Assembly: GCF_003668575.1 (NCBI RefSeq)
Contig: NZ_RCVZ01000018.1
Location: 1-64,000 of the forward strand
Direction: 5' to 3'
DNA: 64,000 nt
Source: Falsibacillus albus
Lineage (GTDB): Bacteria > Bacillota > Bacilli > Bacillales > DSM-25281
Below are positions 35,518-46,236 of the stretch, one piece after another (positions within the stretch are counted from its first letter, which is position 1; every line of letters starts with the position of its first letter). The notes beneath the pieces were generated by a model, which saw only the letters and a list, made by a program, of their open reading frames with translations, was not told where the DNA came from and searched no databases. Both the position numbers and the translations under genes were made by a program.

Positions 35518-38500
35518 TTATTTTGATGTTTCCAAAACTTTTGTGCTTTCTTGGAACGCTGTCATTTCCGCATCGAATTTGCTTAGTCCGTCTTTTTCGA
35601 GCTCGCTGATCCTCTTTGTCATTTTTAAATATGATTTTGGGATGACACGGACAAATTTAGATTCAAACGCAGCCCAATCATTGATGATCCTTCTGCCGTT
35701 CGCACTGTCTGTATATTTCACGTATTTTTCAATCATGCTGTAGACTTCCTTGATTTCATCAGGATCGAAGAGCGGCTGCAATTCAACAAGTTCCTTATTG
35801 CACTTCAATTCGAAGGTTTCATCCTCATCGAGCACATAGGCGGTTCCGCCGGACATCCCTGCTGCGAAATTCCGTCCTGTCTGGCCAAGTACAATCACCT
35901 TTCCGCCGGTCATATATTCACAACCATGATCGCCGACGCCTTCAACGACGACATTCGCACCGCTGTTCCGGACACAGAAACGTTCACCGGCTACCCCGTA
36001 TACATACGCTTCACCGGATGAAGCACCGTAGAACGACACGTTCCCGACAATGGTGTTCTGTTCTGGGATGAAAGTAGCGTCCCTGAATGGATGGACGATG
36101 ATTTTTCCACCAGATAAGCCCTTTCCAACAAAGTCATTTGCATCTCCTACAAGCTTCAACGTCAAACCTTTTGGAATAAATGCGCCGAAGCTTTGCCCGG
36201 CCGAACCTTTGAAAGTAAGCTGAATCGTATCTTCAGGAAGCCCTTCCGCTCCGTACCGTTTCGTTATTTCGCTTCCAAGCATCGTGCCGGTTACACGATG
36301 GATGTTTCGAATGGCCGTCGTCAATTGAATCGGCTCTTTGTTTTCGATCGCTTTGCGGCATCTTGGGATCAATTCTTGATAATCGAGTGTTTTCTCAAGA
36401 TCGTGATCCTGTTCACGCGTTGCATATCGGCCGACTTTGATCGGTACATCCGGCTGATGGAGCAGGGCTGACAAGTCGATTCCCTTCGCCTTCCAATGGT
36501 CGATGGCTTGATTCGGTTCAAGTACATCCGTACGCCCGATCATTTCATTGATTGTGCTGAATCCTAGTTCAGCCATCAATTCCCTCGTTTCCTGTGCGAC
36601 AAAGCGCATGAAGTTGGCGACGTGCTCAGGGTCGCCCATATATTTTTTGCGGAGCTCGGGATCCTGTGTAGCAATCCCTACAGGGCATGTATTCATATGG
36701 CAGACGCGCATCATGACACATCCAAGAACAACAAGCGGTGCTGTTGAGAAACCATATTCCTCTGCACCGAGCAACGTTGCCACGACCACATCACGGCCAG
36801 TCATCATCTTGCCGTCCGTTTCGACGACAATCCGATCACGCAGACGGTTCAGCAATAATGTCTGATGCGTTTCAGCCAGACCGATCTCCCAAGGCAGTCC
36901 GGTGTGCTTCAAGCTTGTTCGCGGTGCAGCACCGGTTCCGCCGTCATATCCGCTGATGAGTACAAGGTCAGCTCTTCCTTTTGCCACTCCGGCAGCGATC
37001 GTTCCCACCCCTACGGCAGAAACGAGCTTGACGCTGATGCGTGCTTTCGGATTGGCATTTTTCAAGTTGTGGATGAGTTCTGCCAAATCCTCGATTGAAT
37101 AAATATCATGATGTGGGGGTGGTGAAATCAATTCAACTCCTGGTGTAGATCCACGGACCTCGGCAACCCAAGGGTATACCTTTTTGCCAGGAAGGTGTCC
37201 GCCTTCACCCGGCTTCGCACCTTGGGCAATCTTGATTTGGATTTCATCGGCATTCACCAAGTAATGGCTCGTCACGCCAAATCGACCGGAAGCTACCTGC
37301 TTGATTGAGCTTCGACGGGAATCCCCATTTTCGTCAGGAGTGAATCGATCCGGATCCTCCCCGCCTTCTCCGGTATTGCTTCGTCCACCGATGCGATTCA
37401 TGGCGATCGCCAGCGCTTCGTGTGCCTCCTGACTGATTGAGCCAAACGACATTGCACCAGTCTTGAATCGTTTGCAAATCTCCTCGACTGATTCCACCTC
37501 TTCGATCGGAATACTGCTGCGCTCTTTAAAAGAAAGCAGGCCGCGGAGTGACTGAAGATTTTGTTTTTCATCCGTCAGCATCTGCGAATACTTTTTGAAC
37601 AAGCTGTAATTGTTCGTTCGGCAAGCATGCTGTAGCGTATGGATGGTACTCGGGTTGTATTGATGATCCTCCCCGTTTTTGCGGTATTGGTACTCATCTC
37701 CTGTTTCCAACGTGCGATTCTGATCCTGCCTTGTACTGAAGGCATTTTGATGTCTTAACAATGCCTCTTTTTCAATGATGTCGATTCCAATTCCGCCAAG
37801 CCTTGAGGCAGTGCGGGTGAAATATTTATCGATGACCGATTTGTGGATCCCGACCGCTTCGAAGATTTGCGCGCCTCGATAGCTTTGGATAGTGGAGATC
37901 CCCATTTTGGATAGTACTTTGACAACACCGTCTGTCACGGATTTGATGTAGGACTGCACGGCTTCTTCATAAGAAGGGCCGCTGATCTGCCCTCGGGCAA
38001 TCAAATCACGGATTGATTCATATGCCAAATACGGATTGATCGCTTCCGCCCCATAACCAAGGAGTGCGGCAACATGGTGAACCTCCCTCGGCTCACCGGA
38101 TTCCAGGATGATGCTGAGCTTTGTGCGCGTCCCTTTTCGGATCAGATGATGGTGCAGACCGGATACGGCAAGCAATGCCGGGATCGCAGCCCTTTCCCTC
38201 ACTACTCCGCGGTCTGATAAGATCAATAGGGTGGCACCATCTTCAACAGCTTTGTCCGCTTTTGCAAAAAGGGCATCCAATGTCTTCTCGAGCTGGTCCC
38301 CTTCCTCGGTTACATTGAACAAAATCGATAGTGTGGCCGTCTTGAATCCATCCAATTCCTGATGGCGCAGTTTGTCTAATTGGGCATTCGTCAAGACCGG
38401 TGTTTTCAACTGGATATGCCTGCAGCTATACGGACCCGGGCTGACCAGATTTCCTTCCGCCCCAATCGTCGTTCCAACGGATGTGATGATTTGTTCACGA

Positions 38501-40113
38501 ATGGCATCGATCGGCGGGTTTGTAACTTGGGCAAATAATTGTTTGAAGTAGTTGTATAGAAGCTGAGGCTTTTTCGATAAAATGGCGAGAGGCGAATCGT
38601 ATCCCATGGAGCCAACAGGGTCTTTCCCATCTGTGACCAAAGGCTTGATGATTTTATTCAATTCCTCAGTTGTGTATCCGAACGCTTTCTGCTGCAGAAG
38701 CACCTGCTCTGGATCGAGCTGCTCCAAGTAATGATAGATGCCGGATTCCGGGATCTCATCCAGCTCCACTTTATTTTCCGTCAGCCAATATCGATACGGC
38801 TGTTCGGCTGCCACTTGAAGTTTGATTTCCTCATCAGGGATGATCTTTCCTTTTTCAATATCGATCAAAAGCATCTTTCCAGGCTGAAGGCGGTCTTTGT
38901 AAATGATGTCATCTGCGAAAATATCGAGTGCCCCTACCTCTGAGCCGAGGACAATCATTCCGCTCTTCGTCACATAGTATCTTGCAGGCCTTAAACCGTT
39001 TCTGTCCAGACATGCCCCGATCTGCTTCCCATCCGTGAAAACGAGTGCAGCCGGTCCGTCCCAAGGCTCCATCAAACAGCTGTGATATTCATAAAAATCC
39101 TTTTTCCTTGGATGGATGGTTTCATCATTTTCCCAAGGTTCAGGCACCATCATCATCGCTGTATGCGCAAGCGACCTTCCGGATAGGTGAAGAAATTCAA
39201 AGCAATTATCGAACATCGAGGAATCACTGCCTGTCTCATCGATGACCGGTAAAACCTTTTCAAGATCCTCTTCATTAAAAAATTCGGAATGGCAAAGCTG
39301 TTCACGCGCCCTCATCCAATTGACATTCCCCCGCAATGTATTGAATTCCCCATTATGGATCGTATAGCGGTTCGGATGCGCCCGCTGCCAGCTAGGAAAT
39401 GTATTCGTGCTGAAGCGTGAGTGGACAAGTGCCAATGCGGATTGAAACTCAGGATGGTTTAAATCGATATAAAAGGAGTCGAGCTGTTCAGGTATGAGCA
39501 TTCCTTTGTATACAATGGTGGTGCTGGAAAGACTGCAAATGTACACATCTTCATGACCTTCGATCTCACAGATCTCCCTTTCCATCCTTTTGCGGATCAC
39601 GTAAAGCTTACGCTCAAAATCAAGATGCGTATGGATATCATCGGCTGCCCCGATAAACACCTGGCGGATGACCGGTTTTGATTTCGAAGCGACCCTTCCG
39701 ACAAAGGAGTCATTGATCGGTACTGGACGCCAGCCAAGAACCTTCTGTCCTTCCTCTTCAATGATCTTTTCAAAGATTTCGCGGCTCTTCATGCGCTTGT
39801 CATAATCGACCGGCAGAAATACCATTCCAACCCCGTATTCGCCTTCTCCCGGAAGATAAATATCCTCCTTCTCACATTGCTTCAGGAAAAAACGATGAGG
39901 AATCTGCGTAAGGATCCCGGCGCCATCACCTGTACTTGTATCCGCGGATTGGCCGCCGCGATGCTCAAGATTGCATAAGATATTGATGGCATTCTGGACA
40001 ATGTTATGCGTCTTTGTCCCATCAATATTGGCAATCATGCCGATCCCGCACGCCTCATGCTCATGGGCTGGATCGTACAATCCTTGAGCAGCAGGAAAGT
40101 TATTTCTCATCAT
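35518..40113 (-). CDS. gltA: Glutamate synthase large (alpha) subunit
   Basis: 1531 residues. Propeptide of 21 residues, then the catalytic N-terminal Cys22 in EACGIGM that hydrolyses glutamine. Glutaminase domain about 22-430, central domain to about 800, FMN-binding synthase domain about 850-1250 with the [3Fe-4S] cysteines in C-x5-C-x4-C ([11 protein letters not shown]), then the beta-helix domain ([19 protein letters not shown]). Makes two glutamates from glutamine and 2-oxoglutarate. Called gltA in B. subtilis, gltB in enterics. No gltC regulator gene lies upstream here. Confidence 0.98.
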   Translation of the reverse strand: MMRNNFPAAQGLYDPAHEHEACGIGMIANIDGTKTHNIVQNAINILCNLEHRGGQSADTSTGDGAGILTQIPHRFFLKQCEKEDIYLPGEGEYGVGMVFLPVDYDKRMKSREIFEKIIEEEGQKVLGWRPVPINDSFVGRVASKSKPVIRQVFIGAADDIHTHLDFERKLYVIRKRMEREICEIEGHEDVYICSLSSTTIVYKGMLIPEQLDSFYIDLNHPEFQSALALVHSRFSTNTFPSWQRAHPNRYTIHNGEFNTLRGNVNWMRAREQLCHSEFFNEEDLEKVLPVIDETGSDSSMFDNCFEFLHLSGRSLAHTAMMMVPEPWENDETIHPRKKDFYEYHSCLMEPWDGPAALVFTDGKQIGACLDRNGLRPARYYVTKSGMIVLGSEVGALDIFADDIIYKDRLQPGKMLLIDIEKGKIIPDEEIKLQVAAEQPYRYWLTENKVELDEIPESGIYHYLEQLDPEQVLLQQKAFGYTTEELNKIIKPLVTDGKDPVGSMGYDSPLAILSKKPQLLYNYFKQLFAQVTNPPIDAIREQIITSVGTTIGAEGNLVSPGPYSCRHIQLKTPVLTNAQLDKLRHQELDGFKTATLSILFNVTEEGDQLEKTLDALFAKADKAVEDGATLLILSDRGVVRERAAIPALLAVSGLHHHLIRKGTRTKLSIILESGEPREVHHVAALLGYGAEAINPYLAYESIRDLIARGQISGPSYEEAVQSYIKSVTDGVVKVLSKMGISTIQSYRGAQIFEAVGIHKSVIDKYFTRTASRLGGIGIDIIEKEALLRHQNAFSTRQDQNRTLETGDEYQYRKNGEDHQYNPSTIHTLQHACRTNNYSLFKKYSQMLTDEKQNLQSLRGLLSFKERSSIPIEEVESVEEICKRFKTGAMSFGSISQEAHEALAIAMNRIGGRSNTGEGGEDPDRFTPDENGDSRRSSIKQVASGRFGVTSHYLVNADEIQIKIAQGAKPGEGGHLPGKKVYPWVAEVRGSTPGVELISPPPHHDIYSIEDLAELIHNLKNANPKARISVKLVSAVGVGTIAAGVAKGRADLVLISGYDGGTGAAPRTSLKHTGLPWEIGLAETHQTLLLNRLRDRIVVETDGKMMTGRDVVVATLLGAEEYGFSTAPLVVLGCVMMRVCHMNTCPVGIATQDPELRKKYMGDPEHVANFMRFVAQETRELMAELGFSTINEMIGRTDVLEPNQAIDHWKAKGIDLSALLHQPDVPIKVGRYATREQDHDLEKTLDYQELIPRCRKAIENKEPIQLTTAIRNIHRVTGTMLGSEITKRYGAEGLPEDTIQLTFKGSAGQSFGAFIPKGLTLKLVGDANDFVGKGLSGGKIIVHPFRDATFIPEQNTIVGNVSFYGASSGEAYVYGVAGERFCVRNSGANVVVEGVGDHGCEYMTGGKVIVLGQTGRNFAAGMSGGTAYVLDEDETFELKCNKELVELQPLFDPDEIKEVYSMIEKYVKYTDSANGRRIINDWAAFESKFVRVIPKSYLKMTKRISELEKDGLSKFDAEMTAFQESTKVLETSK

Positions 40114-40179
40114 ACTTGTATCCTCCTCTACTTTTTATGAAAATTTATGAATAAAAATTCAATTCACGAAATTGTTTTA

Positions 40180-40322
40180 ATTTTTTATAGTATATCACGA
40201 ATTCTGAAATATACGAAAAATTTTGACAAATTGAAAACCCTTTCATAACATGGTTTAAACCCGTTTTTCATTCCTTTCAAACCTTATCTTTTAGGAGCGA
40301 TGAAATTCAAAAACCCTTTCAT
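40180..40322 (-). promoter_or_regulatory. gltA regulatory region
   Basis: Minus strand: TATACT (near 40185-40195) is a -10 candidate without a clear -35, which would fit an activator-dependent promoter. AAACCCTTTCAT occurs twice in the same orientation (40235-40246 and 40311-40322). Read on the minus strand, the first copy ATGAAAGGGTTTTCA differs from the cre consensus at one position. The rest of the 427-bp gap is AT-rich. Confidence 0.4.
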
Positions 40323-40480
40323 GAAGGCAAAGAAATCGCTTACATAAATAGGTTTCACCTTGTCTTTATTTATGCATTTTTTACAATAAAAATTTTTTTT
40401 TACTGACTGATAGACGAAGATCATTTCTTTGAAAATGCCGCCTTTCACACTCAACAGAGAATATTCCAGCTCTTGTTAGA

Positions 40481-40507
40481 TTGAAATCGGGACAAGTTTG
40501 TTATAAT
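40481..40507 (+). promoter_or_regulatory. Promoter of the zinc-ribbon gene
   Basis: Extended -10 TGTTATAAT (TATAAT at 40502-40507) with TTGAAA at 40481-40486, 15-bp spacer; the TGn would offset the short spacing. Confidence 0.5.
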
Positions 40508-40540
40508 GGAGGTAGACATGGTTTGAAAGGAGAGTTGATC

Positions 40541-40984
40541 ATGGCGAAATCAATGAAAAGACGAGCATCACTGTGGGTATATGATCAAATAAGCGGAAGT
40601 TATATAGATTCGGAGAAGGATTCTTTAAAGAGACACTACCTTCACTTCAAGCTGGAGGGATTCTGCGACGAACCAGAGATCTACCTCGTTGCAAATGAAG
40701 AGGGGTTGGAATGGGGGTACACCGTGTTCAAATGGGACAACATGGGCGTTCCACTCCCAATGAAGAAAGCACTTCACTTTCTTGCATGGAAAGACCTCAA
40801 TGTCTTGTCCGCCGAAGAAAAAATCGATAAGATCATCGAAGAAATGATGAAAGCCGTCAACGCGAAAAAGCGTGAATACCGCAAATGCAAAAAATGCGAG
40901 AACAAACTTCACGACAGCCAATTCTACAATAAAACCCACTGCCGCAAATGCGCAAAAAAACACTTGGGTGTATACGTGGATTAA
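40541..40984 (+). CDS. Uncharacterised protein with C-terminal four-Cys zinc motif
   Basis: 147 residues from the ATG at 40541 (GGAGAG upstream). The C-terminal part carries CKKCENKLHDSQFYNKTHC and RKC, two CxxC pairs 15 residues apart, likely a zinc ribbon. The preceding 100 residues are alpha/beta with no motif I know. The earlier frame from 40481 runs over the promoter. Monocistronic with its own terminator; a nucleic-acid-binding role is only inference. Confidence 0.65.
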   Translation: MAKSMKRRASLWVYDQISGSYIDSEKDSLKRHYLHFKLEGFCDEPEIYLVANEEGLEWGYTVFKWDNMGVPLPMKKALHFLAWKDLNVLSAEEKIDKIIEEMMKAVNAKKREYRKCKKCENKLHDSQFYNKTHCRKCAKKHLGVYVD

Positions 40985-40999
40985 AAGTAGGATGAAAGT

Positions 41000-41047
41000 A
41001 AGCCCCCCTCCTTTGGTGACAGGCACCGTGGAGGGGGGCTTGTTTTT
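41000..41047 (+). terminator. Terminator with a GGTGACAGGCACC loop
   Basis: AAGCCCCCCTCC / GGAGGGGGGCTT perfect 12-bp stem then GTTTTTG. The loop is the dispersed 13-mer at 41015-41027. The 270 bp that follow up to 41313 hold nothing I can identify. Confidence 0.92.
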
Positions 41048-41313
41048 GTCATTGCGTGGAGCTCAGATTGCAATTGTTTTTAATTGAATTGGACTGCTAT
41101 AGTGCGTTAAGACGTCTTTGGGTAAGGGAAATGTATTTGTCGAAAAACGTTATTCGACATCATCGACTTGACCAATTAATTCCAAATAAATAGCTATTCG
41201 ACTCTTCATTTTGTCAAATTGCCGGGGAAATACTCATATTTTCCACTTTCTAGAACTATGGTACTTAGAGCAATTGTCGACCTTCAATCAAGAGTTGATA
41301 TCATTCCGTCATG

Positions 41314-42351
41314 CTATGCATTTCTCCCATCATCTTTTGAAGTTATCTCACCCACCAATTCCACTTCGTTTAAATTTTCACCATTCACCCAGTCCTGAAA
41401 ATTGATATCCAAGACCTTTCCTCTAGCAGCCGCTGTCATTAATCGAGCATCTTTCCTTGAATAAGCTATCGTGTGCAGGGTACCGAAAAATTGTTCATAG
41501 TCTGTAAAAAACATCGGAGACTCGGGATCCCGAAATAAATTGAACATTTCTTCAGTAGTCACCGTTTTCCCATCACCATAGTGACTTAAGAATTTTTCCC
41601 TTTTGATGGAGCCTTCAATTCCATCGCGATTCATCCTTTTCATCTCTTCTGTATTAAAATGATTTACACAGGATGAATTGACTTCTCGCCCCCTGACCAC
41701 AGTCTTCGCTGGACCGGCTTCCACCACGAGGTTCTTTCCGCTTGCATCAGCCAATGAAAAGTTATAGCAGCATGCATGAGGCAGCTCCTTAATCAACTGG
41801 GCAGCTTCATCCACATTTGCACACATATCCAGTACCATCCGAACGACAGTCCAGGCAGATACCCCTTCACGATGACCCTCATTATTGACAAAGTGCAGAC
41901 CTATGGCCAATCCTTTTTCATTCACTCCATCATGCCTCCCGAGGATTTGCAGGTTATAGCCTGCAGATGCATAATGGTCACGACTTTGGACAAGCGAAAA
42001 AATACCGTCATAATATTCCGGGGAAAAATCATAGTTTCTTATATATCCATCCCTAGTCATAAACGCGGAGCAACCCATTGCTTCGAACCTCGGAACACCA
42101 TAGCCGCTAAATAAGGATGCGGCACTTTCAAATGTCAGCTCAATTCCCTCTGCCAGCCCATGCAATTCGTCAAGCAAATGGGGTGAATAAGCTAAAAACA
42201 CACTTCTCATATTTTCAAGATTGATCTGCTGCTTCGTCAAATTCATCCAATGATTTTGTGTGGACTTCCCTTTCAAAAATCTCCCTAACTCAAACCCAAT
42301 ATGAAACGGATCACTTCTCAGCTGGACAATCTCCACCTTAAAATCTGCCAT
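41314..42351 (-). CDS. C45-family autoproteolytic acyltransferase/amidase
   Basis: 345 residues. Family of acyl-CoA:6-aminopenicillanate acyltransferases and related N-terminal-nucleophile hydrolases. The predicted cleavage is before C94 in AMGCSAF, leaving an alpha chain and a Cys-led beta chain; TRDGYIRNYDF and GRHDGVNEKGLAIG follow, as in the family. Typical substrates are acyl amides or penicillins; here it is unknown. No signal peptide, so cytoplasmic. It is probably a separate unit from the operon at 43.4-48.4 kb. Confidence 0.83.
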   Translation of the reverse strand: MADFKVEIVQLRSDPFHIGFELGRFLKGKSTQNHWMNLTKQQINLENMRSVFLAYSPHLLDELHGLAEGIELTFESAASLFSGYGVPRFEAMGCSAFMTRDGYIRNYDFSPEYYDGIFSLVQSRDHYASAGYNLQILGRHDGVNEKGLAIGLHFVNNEGHREGVSAWTVVRMVLDMCANVDEAAQLIKELPHACCYNFSLADASGKNLVVEAGPAKTVVRGREVNSSCVNHFNTEEMKRMNRDGIEGSIKREKFLSHYGDGKTVTTEEMFNLFRDPESPMFFTDYEQFFGTLHTIAYSRKDARLMTAAARGKVLDINFQDWVNGENLNEVELVGEITSKDDGRNA

Positions 42352-42432
42352 TTTTAGTTTCCTCCTCTATTAACTCTCAATATAAACCTCATAAATGCAA
42401 TCATCCTGTCTTTTTGTGCTATTCGGTGACAG

Positions 42433-42462
42433 AGGGTGACAGGCACCATCTAAAGTCACCCT
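42433..42462 (+). repeat. GGTGACAGGCACC repeat in a stem-loop
   Basis: GGTGACAGGCACC at 42435-42447; AGGGTGAC (42433-42440) pairs with GTCACCCT (42455-42462). Upstream of the GNAT gene, between it and the divergent C45 gene. Confidence 0.8.
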
Positions 42463-42536
42463 TTAAAAAAGGAATACGCCCAGCCTGCATCGAATTTTTA
42501 TTGTGTGAAATAATCATCGGACAAAAGGAGAACTAC

Positions 42537-43358
42537 ATGCTATCTACAATACAATTACAGGATATTGAACTGCTGCAGAAGGAATGCGAAGCTGCTGGAG
42601 ATTTCCAGTTGAAGCTGAATTGGGAAATGCTTCGTAACAGGGAATCGGATCACTTGGATTTCTTTCATTATGAAAATAATGAGCTGGCTGCCTATTTGGC
42701 ATTATATCCATTTGGATCGACTGTCGAAGTTTGCGGGATGGTTAAGCCGCAAGAAAGAAGAAAGGGACATTTCCAGCGCTTGTTCAACCAAGCCATGGAA
42801 ACGATAAACGAAAGACCATTCAAAAAGATACTCTTGAATGCACCGGCCAGTTCTCAGGAGGCGAAATCCTTCTTGAAAAAGAACGGAGCCGAGTATGCTT
42901 TTTCGGAGCATCAGATGAAGTGGCAGAAAGGCGACCTGCAGATCGACGACAGCATCACGCTCCGGCCTGCAGCACCTGAAGATTTAGCCCTCAGGATCCA
43001 ATTATCCGTCGATGGATTCGGAATGAGTGAAGAGGATGCAAGAGAATCAGAAACAAGAGTAGAAGAGTATGATAAGAACACAATGTTTATGGTTGAGGCC
43101 GACGGACAGCCAGTCGGGAAAATCCGTCTCAGCCTAGAAGACGGCGAAGTATGGATCTACGGATTTGTCATAAGTGCCGATCAACGCGGCAAAGGAATCG
43201 GGCGCAAAGTACTGAGCAAGGTCATCAAAGAAGAGAGCGGTAAAGGGCATTCCATCCACCTTGAAGTCGAAGCGAAAAATGACCATGCCCTTGGCTTGTA
43301 TACTTCAGTCGGATTCCAGGCCCTCCATGCACAGGATTATTATCTCCATCAAATTTGA
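42537..43358 (+). CDS. Tandem GNAT N-acetyltransferase
   Basis: 273 residues from the ATG at 42537 (AAAAGGAG before). Two GNAT-like halves: residues about 1-135 (GMVKPQERRKGHFQRL is the acetyl-CoA loop of the first half) and 140-273 (VISADQRGKGIGRKVL, then the LYTSVGF motif). Only the C-terminal half has the strong Q/RxxGxG/A site, so the N-terminal one may be regulatory. Substrate unknown. Confidence 0.87.
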   Translation: MLSTIQLQDIELLQKECEAAGDFQLKLNWEMLRNRESDHLDFFHYENNELAAYLALYPFGSTVEVCGMVKPQERRKGHFQRLFNQAMETINERPFKKILLNAPASSQEAKSFLKKNGAEYAFSEHQMKWQKGDLQIDDSITLRPAAPEDLALRIQLSVDGFGMSEEDARESETRVEEYDKNTMFMVEADGQPVGKIRLSLEDGEVWIYGFVISADQRGKGIGRKVLSKVIKEESGKGHSIHLEVEAKNDHALGLYTSVGFQALHAQDYYLHQI

Positions 43359-43376
43359 GCAGCACCGACACAATAC

Positions 43377-43403
43377 TAAAAAGCCCGGCGCCAATGCCGG
43401 GCT
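43377..43403 (-). terminator. Terminator of the YheO-CocE-M19-OCD operon
   Basis: Minus strand: AGCCCGGC / GCCGGGCT perfect 8-bp stem with a 6-nt loop, then TTTTAG, just after the regulator's stop. Confidence 0.92.
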
Positions 43404-43406
43404 CAT

Positions 43407-44093
43407 TTATTTTCTGATCTCATCTAAATACTTGTATAGTGTGAATTTTGAGATGCCGAACAGGTCGCAGATGCGGTCACCCGATTTCGTGATGGAAAAG
43501 ACCCCTTTTGAATCCAAATATTTGATCGCCTTGATTTTTTCATCTTTCGTCATGAGGGTGATCGGCTTTCCAATCAACTGGATGCACTCTTCTATGTAAT
43601 GCTCAAAGAGTTCATTCACATCCTGGACAAACACTTCATTCATCTGCCGGTTGTCCTGGCTCCTTGTCATACTCCGTATTGCATTTTCAGCAAGCACAAA
43701 ATCAGTGATATCGAAATTGATGCAAAGCGATCCGATTAATTTTCCTTCATCGTCCCGAAGGAGCGCTGTAGAGGAACGGAGGATTTTCCCGTCCTTTGTG
43801 GTGGAAGTATAGTTATAGATTCCCATTTCATCCCCATCGTGTTCACTATACTCCAATCCCAGGTTCGTGATGCTTGAACCCACTTTCCGATTGGTGACAT
43901 GCCCATTTTCAATGGCAGTCACACTATTTTCATAGCCTTTGGAAAAGTCATGGAGGACCACTTCGCATTTGTCGCCGAATTGGTTGGAAATACTCTTCAT
44001 GATTGATAATAGATTATCCTTCTGTTCATTGATATTCTTCATAAATCGATGCTCTACTTTCTTATCAGATTTCGCTGCAGGCCCCTCTTTCAC
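43407..44093 (-). CDS. YheO-like PAS plus HTH transcriptional regulator
   Basis: 228 residues from a GTG start (AAAGGGGAG upstream). N-terminal YheO-like PAS domain (about 20-135, HDFSKGYENSV and GSLCINFDITDF) and C-terminal HTH (about 175-228, GDRICDLFGISKFTLYKYL). Relatives include DauR, which senses D-arginine catabolism. Its start overlaps the CocE gene stop (ATGTGA), so it is the last gene of an operon whose enzymes it may control. Confidence 0.85.
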   Translation of the reverse strand: MKEGPAAKSDKKVEHRFMKNINEQKDNLLSIMKSISNQFGDKCEVVLHDFSKGYENSVTAIENGHVTNRKVGSSITNLGLEYSEHDGDEMGIYNYTSTTKDGKILRSSTALLRDDEGKLIGSLCINFDITDFVLAENAIRSMTRSQDNRQMNEVFVQDVNELFEHYIEECIQLIGKPITLMTKDEKIKAIKYLDSKGVFSITKSGDRICDLFGISKFTLYKYLDEIRK

Positions 44094-46219
44094 ATACTCC
44101 CCTTTAGAACAGGCAGCTTAATGTGGCTTGGGAATTTTTCATTATGGTAGACTTGCTGCACTACTGGGGTAGGAACAGGCTCTTCATATGGATTTTCCCC
44201 GGTATTCGTGTTTGGAAACGCCACAAATTTACTAGAGGATGTAATGGAAAATCTAATTTGATGGCCTTCCTTGAATGTATGGGCGATATTTTGCAGGAAG
44301 ATATCATATTTTTCAACCTTTCCAGGCGTCAGTAATTCCGGCTGATCATAGCCGTTTCGATATTTCGCCCTGAAAATATAGTTTGATAGCTTTCTTGAAT
44401 GGCCAAGTTCGTCGACATCACTCAAGGTCACAACCCAATCCGTATCCTGCCCGGTGCTGGAGGCATAAATGACGGCAGACAACTCCCCTGCCACCGTGAC
44501 ATTCTCTTTCAAGGCTTCACTCGTATACACAAGGATATCATTTCGCAGTTCAAAAGGATTCAAATTCTCTGGTTCCCTGTTTCCGCTGAAAGCAAAAGGG
44601 TGCTGGGGATCATATACATAAGCGTCCCCTTGAAGATCGTCCGCAAGCGTCATTTGAAGCCTGCCATCGCCATTTCGCGAATTAGCGCTTCCGCCGCTGC
44701 TTAAATAAAATTCCTTGACCACTGCTTCAACCGGTGTCCAATCATCGGAGGTTCTCCACTCATTTTCACCGACTACATAATAGGCAGCCCGCGGCTCTTG
44801 ATCGATCCCATTCTCCACGCCTTTCAAAAAGCGGTCAAACCAGCGCAGGACATTCACATCATAATCATATACGACAGCATCATTACTGAAGCTTTCCCCT
44901 TGGTAGTCCCTTGCCCGGTTCGGATTGTGCTCCCATGGACCGAGCCATATTTTTCGGTTCGGTACATCGTGCTCCGTCAGCATCCTCCATGTTTCGGAGA
45001 CACCTGGACTGTCGCCGTCATACCAGCCCGAAATCACAAACATCGGTGCTTTTACTTGATTACCACGTTCACTAAATGTACAGTTTTTCCAGAATTCATC
45101 ATACTCGGGATGCTCACTCCAAAGATCCCAAGGACCCGAATTTTTCCCGATCACCTGCTGCGGAATTTCCTTGATTGGTCTTGAATCCACGACATCCTCG
45201 ACATTGACCGTTTCTCCGGAGAAAATGCTGAAATCTGTCCGTGTCCCGACCGATTGCCCGAGCGTCCAGCTCAAAAGCGGCCAAGAGCAGACGGTTCCGC
45301 CCCTTCTGACCGTATCAATAAATGGAGACCCGACGTTCACTTCGTTGACGGCCGCCTTCAAATTAGGATGGCCGCTTGTCGCAGCAGCTACGACGACATA
45401 GCCCAAATACGATGCCCCCCACATCCCGACATTCTTGTCCGACCATTCCTGTTCAATGATCCAATCGATCGTATCGCTCCCGTCTTCCCGTTCGTAATAG
45501 AATGGGACAAGCTCCCCCTCGGAGTCAGCCCGGCCGCGCACATCCTGATTGACCACGGCATAGCCTTTATTGGCCCACCTTCTCAGGAATTCTTTCTTAC
45601 CATTTCTATCGTAGCAAGTACGGATCAGGATCGTCGGCCATTTGGCATCTTTCGCCACTCCCTCTGGCAAATAGACATCCGTCGCCAATTTGACGCCATC
45701 TCGCATCGACACCAAATAGGTCCCTAAATCATTGATGCCATATTTCGCTTTTGATAGGTTGGGTTCTTCATAGACAACGAGCGGGGTCAGTTTTTCATAT
45801 CCGGCTTTCACCAGGATTTCCATGCCATTGCGATTCGGGCAGACAAAAGCGATCACCTTCCCCTCCACCGTGACTACATCGATGGCGGTGTCGTGGCGAT
45901 GGGCCCAAACTTGTGAAGTAAGTTCCTTGCCTTCTATCGATCCTGTAAACGTCGTATGTTTCTGGTATAGACACTTATTTTCCAGCTGTACCTCATCTCC
46001 CGTCCACTCAGCCTTGGCATAGGCAAGCAAGCTCTGATGAAGCTGCTCAAAAGGCAAATTGGCTTTCCATGCATCTGACAGCTTGTCCTCCTGCATCTGC
46101 GTCCTTCGTCTCAAATCGACCCGTGCATGCATGACACCATTTTCTAAAAATTGAATTTTCCCCTCATAGACACCTGCACAGTAATAATGAAAGATGGTTT
46201 CATTCAAATATGTGCTCAT
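44090..46219 (-). CDS. CocE/NonD family hydrolase (X-Pro dipeptidyl-peptidase S15-like)
   Basis: 709 residues. A N-terminal region of about 180 residues unlike the usual family start precedes the alpha/beta hydrolase core (about 185-480). Catalytic Ser is in WGASYLG, Asp near WYDGDSPG, and His in GPWEHNPN. A C-terminal jelly-roll domain follows (about 500-700). The family includes cocaine esterase, glutaryl-7-ACA acylase and alpha-amino-acid ester hydrolases. No signal peptide. 17 bp after the M19 gene and overlapping the regulator. Confidence 0.87.
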   Translation of the reverse strand: MSTYLNETIFHYYCAGVYEGKIQFLENGVMHARVDLRRRTQMQEDKLSDAWKANLPFEQLHQSLLAYAKAEWTGDEVQLENKCLYQKHTTFTGSIEGKELTSQVWAHRHDTAIDVVTVEGKVIAFVCPNRNGMEILVKAGYEKLTPLVVYEEPNLSKAKYGINDLGTYLVSMRDGVKLATDVYLPEGVAKDAKWPTILIRTCYDRNGKKEFLRRWANKGYAVVNQDVRGRADSEGELVPFYYEREDGSDTIDWIIEQEWSDKNVGMWGASYLGYVVVAAATSGHPNLKAAVNEVNVGSPFIDTVRRGGTVCSWPLLSWTLGQSVGTRTDFSIFSGETVNVEDVVDSRPIKEIPQQVIGKNSGPWDLWSEHPEYDEFWKNCTFSERGNQVKAPMFVISGWYDGDSPGVSETWRMLTEHDVPNRKIWLGPWEHNPNRARDYQGESFSNDAVVYDYDVNVLRWFDRFLKGVENGIDQEPRAAYYVVGENEWRTSDDWTPVEAVVKEFYLSSGGSANSRNGDGRLQMTLADDLQGDAYVYDPQHPFAFSGNREPENLNPFELRNDILVYTSEALKENVTVAGELSAVIYASSTGQDTDWVVTLSDVDELGHSRKLSNYIFRAKYRNGYDQPELLTPGKVEKYDIFLQNIAHTFKEGHQIRFSITSSSKFVAFPNTNTGENPYEEPVPTPVVQQVYHNEKFPSHIKLPVLKGSM

Positions 46220-46236
46220 TTAACCTCTCCTCCCCT

